Assembly (NCBI GenBank): GCA_944321885.1 | Contig: CALUNB010000005.1 | Location: forward strand, 1 to 64,000 | Length of the DNA stretch: 64,000 bases | Direction: 5' to 3' | DNA from: an uncultured Bacteroidales bacterium | Lineage (GTDB): Bacteria > Bacteroidota > Bacteroidia > Bacteroidales > P3 | In this document: positions 15,636-24,391 of the stretch, one piece after another | Position numbering within the stretch: the stretch's first letter is position 1 | How the letters are laid out: each line of letters opens with the position of its first letter | The notes under the pieces: generated by a model | Database searches by the model: none | Told to the model about the DNA's origin: nothing | Seen by the model: only the letters and a program-made list of their open reading frames with translations | Program-made: the position numbers and the translations under genes

Positions 15636-18368
15636 TTAAAGCGACAGGGTCTTGAAGATGACTTCCAAGCTTGCCTGATCCTTGATTTTGACCTCCCGTG
15701 TTTTCTTTCCATCGAAGGCTCCCACGACACCTGCGTTCTCCAATTGGTCCATGATGCGCCCGGCGCGGTTGTAACCCAATTTGAACTTGCGTTGCAGCAT
15801 CGAGGTGGAACCCTGTTGGCTTCCCACCACCAATTCGGCCGCCTCCTTGAACAGGGGATCCCAGTCGTCGGCATCCATGTCCATGCCTTTGCCACCTTCC
15901 CCGTTCTCGTCCGGGCATTCGGGCAGCATGAAAGCCGTAGGGTAGCCGCGTTGCGCCCCGATGAATTCCGTGATTCTTTCGATTTCCGGTGTGTCGATGA
16001 AGGCGCATTGCAGACGGATCAAGCCTTCCCCGGCCGAAATCAGCATGTCGCCCCGGCCAATCAACTGGTCGGCTCCTCCGGCATCGAGGATGGTCCGGGA
16101 GTCGATTTTCTGGCTTACCTTAAAGGCGATACGGGCCGGGAAGTTAGCTTTGATCAAACCCGTGATGACATTGACCGAGGGCCTTTGGGTCGCGATGACC
16201 AAATGGATGCCCACGGCGCGGGCCAACTGGGCTAAACGGGCTATCGGAAGTTCCACTTCCTTTCCCGCCGTCATGATCAGGTCGGCGAACTCGTCGATAA
16301 TCAAGACGATGTAGGGTAGGAAATGGTGGCCTTCTTCCGGGTTCAAACGTCTGGAAATGAATTTTTTGTTGTATTCCTTGAGGTTGCGGGTCCCGGCATC
16401 CTTGAGCAATTGGTAGCGATTGTCCATCTCGATGCAGAGCGAGTTGAGGGTACGGACAACCTTGCGGGTATCGGTGATGACTGCTTCCTCGCTGTCGGGC
16501 AGTTTGGCCAGGTAATGGCGTTCAATCTTGTTGAACAAGCTGAGTTCCACTTTCTTGGGATCCACCATGACGAATTTGAGTTCGGCAGGGTGCTTGGAGT
16601 ACAGCAGGGAGGCGATGATGGCATTCAAACCCACCGATTTCCCTTGGCCCGTGGCCCCGGCTACCAAGAGGTGGGGCATTTTGGCCAAGTCAGTGATATA
16701 GACTTCGTTCGAGATGGTTTTACCCAAGGCGATAGGCAGGGCCATGTCGTTGTGGATGAATTTTTCGCTGGTCAGCATGTCGCGCATGGGAACCACCTGC
16801 TTTTGGCGGTTAGGAACCTCGATGCCGATGGTTCCCTTGCCGGGAATGGGGGCGATGATGCGGATGCCCAAAGCCGAGAGGCTCAGGGCGATATCGTCTT
16901 CGAGGTTTTTGATTTTGCTGATTTTCACTCCCGGAGCCGGCACGATTTCGTAGAGGGTGACGGTGGGGCCGATGGTGGCCGATATCTTGCTGATATTGAT
17001 GCCGTAATTTAGCAGGGTTTCCACGATTCGATTTTTGTTGGCCACCAGCTCTTCCTCCATATCCTGGAGCTTTTGGGACTGGTCGCCGAAATCTTCCAGC
17101 AAATCGATGGTCGGGAAGCGGAAATCGGAAAGTTCCAAGCGGGGATCGAATTGGGTGTCGATGCCCAAGTGGTCGCCCTGGCGGACCACTGGATTCCCGG
17201 GCCGGGCCACAGGCTCTTGGTTTAACCGCAAGTCTATGATTTCCATACCGTCATCTTCATCGTTTTGACCGGATCCCGTTTCCGGGGCCGGTTCTTCAGG
17301 TTCGTGCAAGCTTTCCGACAAAACATGGCTTATCGTGAGTTCCCGGGTCGTGGAAGGAATTGGTGTCGTGGGAACGGGTTTCGTTTGCGGGGAAACGGGT
17401 TGCGATTGGAAACATCCGTCGGGTTTGTTTTGAGGCCGGGAATCCGTATCCGTTTCCCGGATACGGGTCGTGAGCATTATCTCTCCCAAGTCGTCATCTT
17501 CTTCCTCATATTCGTTGGCTGAAAGGTTCGCGGGGCGCATGGCATCTGCTTGCGGTCCGGGTTCCGGATCCGCCGGGCTTTCGTCCGGAACAGGTCCGGG
17601 GACGATGGATTCTTGCCGCCGGTACCGGACAGGCTTGTTTTTTCTCTTGAATTTGAGGAAATTGTAGTTGGCTACCAGATAAGAGGCAAGCAAGAAAACG
17701 AGGAGGATGAAAAGCCCGGCTTTCCCGATGAGTCCTTGGAGGTACCGGCTGGTGTGCAGGCCTGCGCTTCCGCCGAAAATGTAATTGGAACCTTGTTGGA
17801 AACAACTTCCGAGGAGAATGGAAATCCAAAGAATGCAGAATGCGGATTGGAGCAAAATCCTTTTCCAGCGGAAATGCCGGAGGCACAGGATGTCGAGCCC
17901 TCCCAAGATGAGAAGGACCGGGAAGAAGAAAGAGGCAATGCCGAAGCCCTGGTTGATGAAGGCGTAGGCCACGTAAGCGCCCAAGCGTCCGCCCAGGTTC
18001 CGCACGTTCCATCCGTAATCGGACCAGATACTGCCTTTTTGCATCTGTTGCACCACGTCGTAGTCAATCCACCAAAAGAAAAAATGGGAAAGGAAGGAGA
18101 TGACAAGCAAAAGCCCGACGGCCAAGCAAAGGAATCCTCCAATCCGCTTGGCTTTCCGGGTCGGTAGCCCGGCCATGATGCCGGCGATTCTCTGGCTCAG
18201 GGGAAGGTCTGGGGCCGGACGGGATACCGAATCCTGTTCCGGTCCGTTTTTCTTGTTTTCTTCCTTTGGGACTGGAGGTTGCGGGGCAAGGTTTTCCTCT
18301 CCGGTTTGTTTTTCGGGTTCCAATATGGGTTGAGGCTGCGGTTGTGGCCGTCGTTTGTTTTTTGACAT
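15636..18368 (-). CDS. ftsK: FtsK/SpoIIIE DNA translocase
   Basis: The 910-residue protein begins MSKNKRRPQPQPQ. It has a Pro/Gln-rich cytoplasmic lead, about four membrane helices (residues about 60-250), an acidic Pro-rich linker (about 255-430), the motor domain with Walker A GATGQGKSVGLN and Walker B YIVLIIDEFADLI, and a C-terminal winged-helix gamma domain that reads chromosome-polarity sites. It pumps chromosome termini through the division septum. The start at 18368 was chosen over an upstream in-frame ATG because the first 42 residues of that longer frame are not membrane- or family-like. Confidence 0.95.
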   Translation of the reverse strand: MSKNKRRPQPQPQPILEPEKQTGEENLAPQPPVPKEENKKNGPEQDSVSRPAPDLPLSQRIAGIMAGLPTRKAKRIGGFLCLAVGLLLVISFLSHFFFWWIDYDVVQQMQKGSIWSDYGWNVRNLGGRLGAYVAYAFINQGFGIASFFFPVLLILGGLDILCLRHFRWKRILLQSAFCILWISILLGSCFQQGSNYIFGGSAGLHTSRYLQGLIGKAGLFILLVFLLASYLVANYNFLKFKRKNKPVRYRRQESIVPGPVPDESPADPEPGPQADAMRPANLSANEYEEEDDDLGEIMLTTRIRETDTDSRPQNKPDGCFQSQPVSPQTKPVPTTPIPSTTRELTISHVLSESLHEPEEPAPETGSGQNDEDDGMEIIDLRLNQEPVARPGNPVVRQGDHLGIDTQFDPRLELSDFRFPTIDLLEDFGDQSQKLQDMEEELVANKNRIVETLLNYGINISKISATIGPTVTLYEIVPAPGVKISKIKNLEDDIALSLSALGIRIIAPIPGKGTIGIEVPNRQKQVVPMRDMLTSEKFIHNDMALPIALGKTISNEVYITDLAKMPHLLVAGATGQGKSVGLNAIIASLLYSKHPAELKFVMVDPKKVELSLFNKIERHYLAKLPDSEEAVITDTRKVVRTLNSLCIEMDNRYQLLKDAGTRNLKEYNKKFISRRLNPEEGHHFLPYIVLIIDEFADLIMTAGKEVELPIARLAQLARAVGIHLVIATQRPSVNVITGLIKANFPARIAFKVSQKIDSRTILDAGGADQLIGRGDMLISAGEGLIRLQCAFIDTPEIERITEFIGAQRGYPTAFMLPECPDENGEGGKGMDMDADDWDPLFKEAAELVVGSQQGSTSMLQRKFKLGYNRAGRIMDQLENAGVVGAFDGKKTREVKIKDQASLEVIFKTLSL

Positions 18369-18480
18369 GAAAAAACGATTGATATTCGTTGCCGGAATGG
18401 GTCCGGGCTTTGGCAAGGTTTTTAAAATGTTGGTTTCAAGTATTTTTCGCGATTCCGTCTCCTCGCCGGTCGCGAACTTG

Positions 18481-18488
18481 CAAAGATA
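18481..18488 (-). promoter_or_regulatory. -7 box TATCTTTG for ftsK
   Basis: On the minus strand this reads TATCTTTG, about 113 bp upstream of the ftsK start. A well-spaced -33 TTTG is not obvious. Confidence 0.4.
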
Positions 18489-18532
18489 CATCAAAATTTG
18501 GAGCCTTCGGGCGGGGAAATTTTTACAAAAAG

Positions 18533-18563
18533 TTTGCAGTTGTCAAAAATCGTTGTACATTTG
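18533..18563 (+). promoter_or_regulatory. Promoter of the tRNA-Asn pair
   Basis: TTTG (18533-18536), a 19-bp spacer, then TACATTTG (18556-18563) is a full match to the Bacteroidetes consensus. It lies about 48 bp before the first tRNA. Confidence 0.8.
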
Positions 18564-18610
18564 CAGCCTCTTTCGCGGGAGGCAGTTTGGATGCCGACCG
18601 AGGAAAGCAT

Positions 18611-18684
18611 GCTTCCTTAGCTCAGCCGGTTAGAGCATCTGACTGTTAATCAGAGGGTCCTAGGTTCAAGTCCTAGAGGGAGCG
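18611..18684 (+). tRNA. tRNA-Asn(GTT), copy 1
   Basis: A complete 74-nt cloverleaf. The acceptor GCTTCCT pairs with AGGGAGC (one G-T), the D arm is GCTC/GAGC, and the anticodon loop CTGTTAA has anticodon GTT. The T stem is CTAGG/CCTAG and the discriminator base is G. The 3' CCA is not encoded. Confidence 0.95.
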
Positions 18685-18686
18685 CA

Positions 18687-18715
18687 AAAGGGTGGCTGGA
18701 AAGGTCGCCTTTTTT
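18687..18715 (+). terminator. Hairpin plus T-run between the two tRNA-Asn genes
   Basis: AAAGGGTGGC (18687-18696) can pair with GTCGCCTTTT (18704-18713) including G-T pairs, followed by more T. It may reduce but not abolish read-through into the second tRNA. Confidence 0.5.
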
Positions 18716-18760
18716 ATTGGGGTGGGAGGGTTTCCTGCTTTCCCGTTCTTGCAAAGAGAA

Positions 18761-18834
18761 GCTTCCTTAGCTCAGCCGGTTAGAGCATCTGACTGTTAAT
18801 CAGAGGGTCCAAGGTTCAAGTCCTTGAGGGAGCG
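18761..18834 (+). tRNA. tRNA-Asn(GTT), copy 2
   Basis: The 74-nt sequence equals copy 1 except in the T stem, which is CAAGG/CCTTG. Both arms changed together, so pairing is kept. The anticodon is GTT, the discriminator is G and no CCA is encoded. It probably shares the promoter of copy 1. Confidence 0.95.
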
Positions 18835-18844
18835 CAAAAAGATG

Positions 18845-18870
18845 AAGCGGCTTCAGGGCCGCTTTTTTTT
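18845..18870 (+). terminator. Terminator of the tRNA-Asn unit
   Basis: AAGCGGC (18845-18851) and GCCGCTT (18858-18864) form a perfect stem, followed by a run of T to 18870. Confidence 0.85.
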
Positions 18871-18939
18871 ATTCGGGCTGAACGTCATTTCCGGTTTATT
18901 TTCTTGATTTCCAAGTCGTGTGAAGTTTGGAGCCGTTTC

Positions 18940-19248
18940 CTATTGGCAGACAATGTCCCGTAAGACTTCTTTCCGCATCTTCCCGTTGATTTCCTTGAGC
19001 AAGGCTTCTTTTTGGAACAGGAGGTTTTGGCGGGCCGCCGGGCTGTCGAAACGGGCGAAAATCACGCCTTTGCGGACTTGGATCGAGGTCATGCGGTTTT
19101 TCAAGACCTCCGGGACCAAGGATAGGAAAAGGGCTTTGGCTTGTTCTTCGGCAAGGGCGGAGTTCCAACCGTAAGTGGAAGAGGCTTGGCGAAGGACGTC
19201 CTGCAAGGAAGGAACATTGCGTTTGTCGTATTCTTTCGGGTGATTCAT
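18940..19248 (-). CDS. DUF721 / DciA-like protein
   Basis: The 102-residue basic protein starts MNHPKEYDKRNVPSLQDVL. Its body (KGVIFARFDSPAARQNLLFQKEALLKEIN) is the DUF721 domain. In other bacteria DUF721/DciA proteins help load replicative helicase. Placement last in the ispH-recF group, next to a recombination/replication gene, is typical for Bacteroidetes. The start at 19248 leaves out 14 codons that lack family features. Confidence 0.82.
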   Translation of the reverse strand: MNHPKEYDKRNVPSLQDVLRQASSTYGWNSALAEEQAKALFLSLVPEVLKNRMTSIQVRKGVIFARFDSPAARQNLLFQKEALLKEINGKMRKEVLRDIVCQ

Positions 19249-19393
19249 ATGTTTTTTGTTCCGGCCTGCGCTGGGGGAGGACGAGGCCAAGGTTAAAATC
19301 TTCTATGTGCCTTGTATTTCGAAGTTCATTCCTCGGTCCTGGGCAAGCCTTGTGTCAACATAGGACCTTGGGTAATATCTTGCGCTGGCCGGT

Positions 19394-20494
19394 TCAGGCT
19401 TCCACTAAGGCCGGAACCGCATCCTCAATCCGGAAAATCCGGTGGCTGACCGCCGTTTTTTGTTCGAAAAGTTCCTGGACCCGGGTTTGATGGGTATCGC
19501 TCAGGAAAACTTGGCCAAAATGATCCTGGCCTACCAGCGCCATCAGGCGGCCCACCCGCTCTTTGTCCAATTTGTCGAAAATGTCGTCGAGCAACAAGAT
19601 AGGGTATTCGCCCCGGATATCGGAAATATATTGCATTTGTGCCAGGCGCAAGGCCAGGAGGTAGGATTTCTGCTGGCCTTGGGAACCGCAGCGGCGTACC
19701 GGATAGGAATCGAGCAGCAGTTCCAGGTCGTCCTTGTGGATGCCGGCCGTGGTGTATTGCAGGATTTGGTCTTTCCGGGCCGATTCCCGGAGGCATTCCT
19801 CCATGCTCTTGTCGGCCAGTTGGGAACGGTAAACCAGACTGGCTTCTTCGGCGCTACCGGCAATCTGCCGGTAATACGCTTGGAAGACGGGAATGAACGA
19901 ATCGATGAATTTCCGTCTTTCCCCGTACAGCAGGGGGGCGTATTGGCAGAGCTGGGCATCGTAGACTTCCAAAAGGGAAAGGTCTATATTGTCCTGTTTG
20001 AGCAGGCGGTTCCGTTGTTCCAAGGCCTTGTTGTACAGGATCAGGTTCTCCAAATAGGGATGGTTCGACTGGGAAATGACCGTGTCGAAGAACTTGCGGC
20101 GCAGTTCGCTGCCTCCGTACACCATTTCCTGGTCTTGGGGGCTGACCATGATAAGCGGGATGCGCCCCAAGTGCTGGGACATCCTTTCGCATTCCTTTTG
20201 GTTGAATTTCAGGGATTTCTTTTGTCCTTTTTTAACCACGATGTTCACTTGGGCATCGGAACCGTCCAAGGAATAGAGGCCGTTCAAGGCAAAAAAGTCC
20301 TCTCCATGACGGATGTTCTCCCGGTCTCCCGCCCCGAAGTAACTTTTTGAAAACGAGAGATAATGGATGGCATCCAGCAAATTGGTCTTGCCGCTGCCGT
20401 TGTTGCCCGTGAAGCAGTTGATTCGGGGGCAGAAATCGAGTTCCAACCCGGCATAGTTCTTGAAATTGGTCAAATACAAGTGTTTCAGATACAT
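19394..20494 (-). CDS. recF: DNA replication and repair protein RecF
   Basis: The 366-residue SMC-like ATPase has Walker A GNNGSGKTNLLDAI (about 30-43), the ABC signature region SQGQQKSYLLALRLAQ and Walker B PILLLDDIFDKLD. RecF loads RecA at single-strand gaps together with RecO and RecR. Start MYLKHLYLTNFKNY at 20494 matches the family. Its first 10 bases overlap the end of ispH, which suggests coupled translation. Confidence 0.95.
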   Translation of the reverse strand: MYLKHLYLTNFKNYAGLELDFCPRINCFTGNNGSGKTNLLDAIHYLSFSKSYFGAGDRENIRHGEDFFALNGLYSLDGSDAQVNIVVKKGQKKSLKFNQKECERMSQHLGRIPLIMVSPQDQEMVYGGSELRRKFFDTVISQSNHPYLENLILYNKALEQRNRLLKQDNIDLSLLEVYDAQLCQYAPLLYGERRKFIDSFIPVFQAYYRQIAGSAEEASLVYRSQLADKSMEECLRESARKDQILQYTTAGIHKDDLELLLDSYPVRRCGSQGQQKSYLLALRLAQMQYISDIRGEYPILLLDDIFDKLDKERVGRLMALVGQDHFGQVFLSDTHQTRVQELFEQKTAVSHRIFRIEDAVPALVEA

Positions 20495-21435
20495 GACGAG
20501 AACTGCTTGATTCGTTGGGCAACCTCTTCCATCAGCCACATCGGGGTGGAAGTGGCACCGCAGACCCCGATTTTCGCGAAACGTTCCCGTGTCGGTCCGG
20601 AACTTCCGCCATTTTCCCCTTTTCCTCCGGATGTTTCCCCGTTTTCGGATGGACCCAGGAAGTCTTCGCGCTGGAGTTCGTCAGCCCGGCTCACAAAGAA
20701 TGTATGGGCGTTGTATTCCTGGCAAATGGAATAGAGGTATTTCCCGTTGGAACTCTGTTTCCCGCTCACGAACACGATGGCATCCTGGCCCAAGGCGAAT
20801 TCCTTGAGCTGGCTTGCCCGTTGGCTCATGCTCTTGCAGATGCTGTCCACCGAGCGGAATTCCACTTGGTTCTTTTCGCATTCCACCGCGATATAACGGG
20901 CGATTTCGGCATATTGCCCGGCATCCATCGTGGTTTGGGAATAGAGCAGGGTGGGAATGGAGAAGGAGAGTTTTTTCACTTCTTGCAGCGAGCCTACCAC
21001 AAGGGCGCGGTTTCCGGTCTGACCGTTGAGCCCGATGACCTCGGCGTGTCCGGCTTTGCCGAAAATCAGGACTTGGCCGCCTTTTGCCTGCATCTGTTCG
21101 AACCCGTCCTTGATGCGTTGCTGGAGTTTGAGCACGATGGGACAAGTGGCATCGATGAGCCGGATATGGTTTTCCTCGGCAATCCGGTAGGTGGATGGCG
21201 GTTCCCCATGCGCCCGGATCAGGACCTTGGCATCCCGGAGTTGCTTGAATCGCTCCATGTCGATGAACTGGAGGCCTGATTTTTCCAAGCGTTGCACTTC
21301 CTCGGTGTTGTGGACGATTTCCCCGAGGCAGTACAGGGTTTCGCCGGGGGATGCCAATTGGCGCTCGGCTTCGGCGATGGCGCGTACCACGCCGAAACAG
21401 AAGCCGGAATGGGTATCGATGGTGATGGTGGGCAT
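20485..21435 (-). CDS. ispH: 4-hydroxy-3-methylbut-2-enyl diphosphate reductase
   Basis: The 316-residue protein begins MPTITIDTHSGFCFGVVRAI, the classic IspH start. The three iron-sulfur cysteines are in GFCFGV, DATCPIV and DSICKSM. HxEP-like HGEPPSTY and the C-terminal CGATSTPMWLMEEV are also present. It makes IPP and DMAPP in the MEP isoprenoid pathway. An unusual Gly/Ser/Glu-rich insertion of about 20 residues lies before KIGVCGATSTP. A much longer in-frame extension upstream is rejected as non-coding repeat sequence. Confidence 0.95.
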   Translation of the reverse strand: MPTITIDTHSGFCFGVVRAIAEAERQLASPGETLYCLGEIVHNTEEVQRLEKSGLQFIDMERFKQLRDAKVLIRAHGEPPSTYRIAEENHIRLIDATCPIVLKLQQRIKDGFEQMQAKGGQVLIFGKAGHAEVIGLNGQTGNRALVVGSLQEVKKLSFSIPTLLYSQTTMDAGQYAEIARYIAVECEKNQVEFRSVDSICKSMSQRASQLKEFALGQDAIVFVSGKQSSNGKYLYSICQEYNAHTFFVSRADELQREDFLGPSENGETSGGKGENGGSSGPTRERFAKIGVCGATSTPMWLMEEVAQRIKQFSSCI

Positions 21436-21835
21436 AGTTCCAAAGTTTAAGGGGCTTGCCGGATGCCGGGGCCTTCGGGCATAGGGGCTTCTTGTCCAGA
21501 TGCTCGGACATTTTGTCGCCCTGTCCTGAAGCCTGCTTGTACGAACCCCACGGTTCCAAGGTGGGCCGTTCGGCTCGCGGTAAAACCTTGCAAAAATACA
21601 AAAGGATGTTTGCTTTTGGCGTTTGATTTCACCGAACCCCCTCCGCCTCAACCGTCCCGAACTTGTTCGAGGAGGGGTGAAGCTCGAATGAACGGGGGGG
21701 GATCGGTCTCGGCTATGCTCAAGCAAGGAATGCTTGGCACGGCGCTCGACTTTCGCTATTGTTGGCTGTCGCCGAAGATAGCTTGGTCTCGGCCATGCTC
21801 AAGCAAGGAATGCTTGGCACGGCGCTCGACTTTCG
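21436..21835. repeat. Intergenic region with two 80-bp repeats (family of TATCTTTG palindromes)
   Basis: No gene is seen. Two near-identical units begin at 21705 and 21785 (shared start GGTCTCGGC, shared end CTCGACTTTCGCTAT), period 80 bp. The unit junction contains CGAAGATAGCTTGG and is clearly related to the 77-bp array at 60846-61230. On the minus strand TATTTTTG (21591-21598) is a candidate -7 box for ispH. Confidence 0.7.
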
Positions 21836-23104
21836 CTATCGTTGTACCAACCATTCGGATGCATCTTTGACAACAATTGTATTGCCGTCTTGTTTTATAT
21901 CCGGATGGTTTTCGTAAGTCAATAGCATTAGGTTGTTGCAGTTGAACATTTTGGCTGCATTGAGCAAGCCTCTGATTTCCCGTTCCTTGGTTTTGGGGTT
22001 GGAAATATCATAGCTTACTTGTATCAGCTGGGTCACCCGCCCCCGGTCGGCGACAAGGAAGTCCACTTCCCAGCCGGGCTGCTTGTAATAAAAGACTTCG
22101 GAGTAGAATGGGTGGCAGCGGCGGAGCAGTTCTATGCAGACGGCATTTTCCAGTCTCCAGCCAAGGTCCGCCAAAGAAAAGGTTCCGGAGCGTTCGGAAA
22201 CGAATGCCGGATCCACCACATAAACTTTCTCACCTCGGATGCGTTCCTTGGCTTTGTATGAGAATTTTGGAATCCCCACCAATAAGAAAGCTTCTTTGAG
22301 ATAAGAGTAGTAGTTTTCTGCGGTATGGTTGGATATTTCAAACAGATTGCCGATGTTTTTTGCCGTGAATTCCTGGGCGAAGTTGTCGGCAAGGTATCCG
22401 GCCATCCTGTACAAGGTATCGATGTGACGGATCTTGAACCGTTGGGCTATGTCTTTTCTTATGATAGATTCCAACAGACCGTTTATGTATCCTTTTTTGT
22501 TGGTTTCGTCGATGAGTTCGGGAAAGCCGCCTTCTGTCAGGTAGTTGTGCAAGGCGGCTTTGCGGGCGGCTTTGGCTTTGGTGGAAAGCGATTCCAAATC
22601 CACTTGTTTCATCCGGCAGTATTCCATAAAAGAGAAAGGGTACAGTTCCACTTTGTTGTGCCGTCCGGTGAGGTGCGTCATCAGTTCGTTGCTCAGTAAT
22701 TTGGCATTGGAACCGGTCAGGAAAATATGTTTTTGTTCTCGGAGGAGCCTGTTGATGAACAAAGGCCAGGCCTTGATATTCTGGATTTCATCGAAAAAGA
22801 ATGCTTGGATATCCCCATAGAGGACATAGATCGCTTCCAGCAGGCGGTTCAAGTCTTCTGTTTCCATGAAAGCGAGACGTTCGTCGTCAAAGTTCACGTA
22901 AGCGCATGCTATCTTGTTATGCCGGATGAATTGTTCGCAAAGTGTCGATTTTCCACAACGACGGACCCCGATGACTACTTGGGCAAGTTTACTGTTGGCA
23001 GATAATAGTTTTTCTTCTTCGCGAGGGCAGAGGCCTTCCAGCTCTTTTACTTGGAATTCTTCGCGTTGGTCGCTTAAAATGGTGAGAAGGGTTTGTGTTT
23101 CCAT
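21836..23104 (-). CDS. AAA ATPase with DUF4143 domain
   Basis: The 422-residue protein belongs to the AAA_14/DUF4143 family common in Bacteroidetes. Walker A is VIGVRRCGKSTLCEQF, Walker B is IQAFFFDEIQNI, and sensor-like IFLTGSNAKLLSNEL follows. The C-terminal half (DUF4143) carries WEVDFLVADRGRVTQLIQVSYDI, a D-E-x-D-nuclease-like or Holliday-junction-resolvase-like strand set. The biological role is unknown; such genes are often in accessory regions. The ATG at 23104 was taken over a TTG five codons earlier. It is flanked by repeats on both sides. Confidence 0.85.
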   Translation of the reverse strand: METQTLLTILSDQREEFQVKELEGLCPREEEKLLSANSKLAQVVIGVRRCGKSTLCEQFIRHNKIACAYVNFDDERLAFMETEDLNRLLEAIYVLYGDIQAFFFDEIQNIKAWPLFINRLLREQKHIFLTGSNAKLLSNELMTHLTGRHNKVELYPFSFMEYCRMKQVDLESLSTKAKAARKAALHNYLTEGGFPELIDETNKKGYINGLLESIIRKDIAQRFKIRHIDTLYRMAGYLADNFAQEFTAKNIGNLFEISNHTAENYYSYLKEAFLLVGIPKFSYKAKERIRGEKVYVVDPAFVSERSGTFSLADLGWRLENAVCIELLRRCHPFYSEVFYYKQPGWEVDFLVADRGRVTQLIQVSYDISNPKTKEREIRGLLNAAKMFNCNNLMLLTYENHPDIKQDGNTIVVKDASEWLVQR

Positions 23105-23494
23105 GTCAGTTCTTTTCAATGGAAAATATAGAGAGCGATGAACGCGGCAAGCTTGTTTTCAATTGCCGGAATCTCCATATTTTCAGCGAAGTGTGATCTT
23201 GGCTGAGAAGCTTATCCGCCGTTAGGCAAATATACGCAGGAGTCGAGTGCAGAGCCAAGCACTTCCTCGCTTGCGCTGTGATTGCATCGAAAGCAGGCTG
23301 CGCCTCAACAGAATCAAGATGGATTTTGCCTTTGTGTTCGGCTTGCACAGCCTTTGTCGTGGTGAACCGTATATCGGTCCGTCAGGGCAAATATACGCAA
23401 ACTTCCATAAATTTGTTAAAATCGGCTTTCAAACTTCCATATTTTAGATGGAACAAGGGGCTGAACTTCCATAATTGTGCGAGGCTCCATTAAT

Positions 23495-23689
23495 CCCAAA
23501 TCGGTCATTAGACTCGCCGAGTGTGTTTCCTGTTTTTGAAGAGGGATGCTTTTGTGCATCTTGTTCGCTTCTGTCCGCATCTTGCTCCTCGCTACGCCTC
23601 GACGTAGCCCGCTACGCCTTCGGCTAGGCGAGAAGCATGCTGCATGACATAAGCGGACAATCTACCCAAAGTCTAATGACCGATTTGGG
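23495..23689. mobile_element. MITE copy 2 (195 bp)
   Basis: The sequence is identical to the copy at 5161-5355, in the same orientation. It has a different 5-bp target duplication, TTAAT (23490-23494 and 23690-23694), showing an independent insertion. Confidence 0.92.
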
Positions 23690-23863
23690 TTAATTTGATT
23701 GCTACACAGGGTGTGTGGTCAGCGATGAAACGCGCGGTACATCTATCCTTTTTCTCGTAATTGGGTTGCCCGAACGATGAGATGACTCTAAGAACAGAAT
23801 ATCCTAAAACGGATTGGTTCTGATAAAACGGGTAATTGGGAAACAATAAACAGATAAAAGGAC

Positions 23864-23900
23864 AAAAAAATCCCGCCGCGGAATCGCTTCCACGGCGGGA
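23864..23900 (-). terminator. Terminator of hsp20
   Basis: On the minus strand TCCCGCCG pairs with CGGCGGGA across 23871-23900, followed by seven T (23870 down to 23864). It lies about 60 bp past the hsp20 stop. Confidence 0.85.
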
Positions 23901-23959
23901 CTCTCCAAATCAGCTCTTTTCACGGAGCCGCTATCAAGCGGCAAGTCTTTGAACCAGCC

Positions 23960-24391
23960 TTACTTGATGTCGATGTGTTTTACGGCAGCAGCTTTTTCTT
24001 CGCGCTGGATCTTGGGCAATTCCACCTTCAAGACCCCGTGTTCCACTTGTGCCGAAATCTTGTCCTTGTCCACATCGTCAGGCAAGGTCATCACTTGCTG
24101 GAACTTGGAGTAGGAGAATTCGCGGCGCAAATAGCGGCTGTTCTTCTGGTTTTCATCCTTGTTTTCGGACTTTTTCTCCATTTGGATGATCAAGTTGTCG
24201 TTTTCGTCCACATGGACTTGGAAATCTTCCTTGGTCATACCCGGGGCAGCCACTTCCAAGCTGTATCCGTTGTCGTGTTCAATCACGTTGATGGCAGGCG
24301 AAGTCACATTGGGACGTGGCATCCATTCGCCATCGAAAAGGTCGTTGAAAATGCTGGGCAACCAAGATGAATTTTTTCTTACAGGTAACAT
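23960..24391 (-). CDS. Small heat-shock protein (Hsp20 / alpha-crystallin)
   Basis: The 143-residue holdase chaperone has a central alpha-crystallin domain (about residues 30-135; YSLEVAAPGMTKEDFQVHV, then HGVLKVELPKI with the GVL motif). It binds unfolding proteins without ATP. The start is preceded by a near-perfect Shine-Dalgarno TAGGAGGT, 7 nt before ATG, unusual for Bacteroidetes and suggesting strong translation. It is monocistronic with its own terminator. Confidence 0.93.
   Translation of the reverse strand: MLPVRKNSSWLPSIFNDLFDGEWMPRPNVTSPAINVIEHDNGYSLEVAAPGMTKEDFQVHVDENDNLIIQMEKKSENKDENQKNSRYLRREFSYSKFQQVMTLPDDVDKDKISAQVEHGVLKVELPKIQREEKAAAVKHIDIK

Larger units (their letters stand above)
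23105..23959. other. Long spacer with a MITE and short repeats
   Basis: No gene is supported over about 850 bp. GGCAAATATACGCA occurs twice (23225-23238, 23386-23399). On the minus strand each contains TATATTTG, a -7 box; the nearer could serve the ATPase. The phrase AACTTCCATA recurs three times in about 70 bp (around 23400-23472), one copy with a changed flank. MITE copy 2 occupies 23495-23689. Confidence 0.5.

Noticed and set aside
21705..21843. Two 80-bp repeats considered as part of a longer ispH coding region
   Set aside because: The frame runs in from a TTG/ATG-like start through repeat DNA with no IspH similarity; the conserved start MPTITIDTHSGFCFG lies downstream.
22000..23104. AAA/DUF4143 ATPase as part of a toxin-antitoxin or defence island
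   Set aside because: No partner gene is adjacent; flanking sequence is non-coding repeats. The family occurs as single genes across Bacteroidetes.
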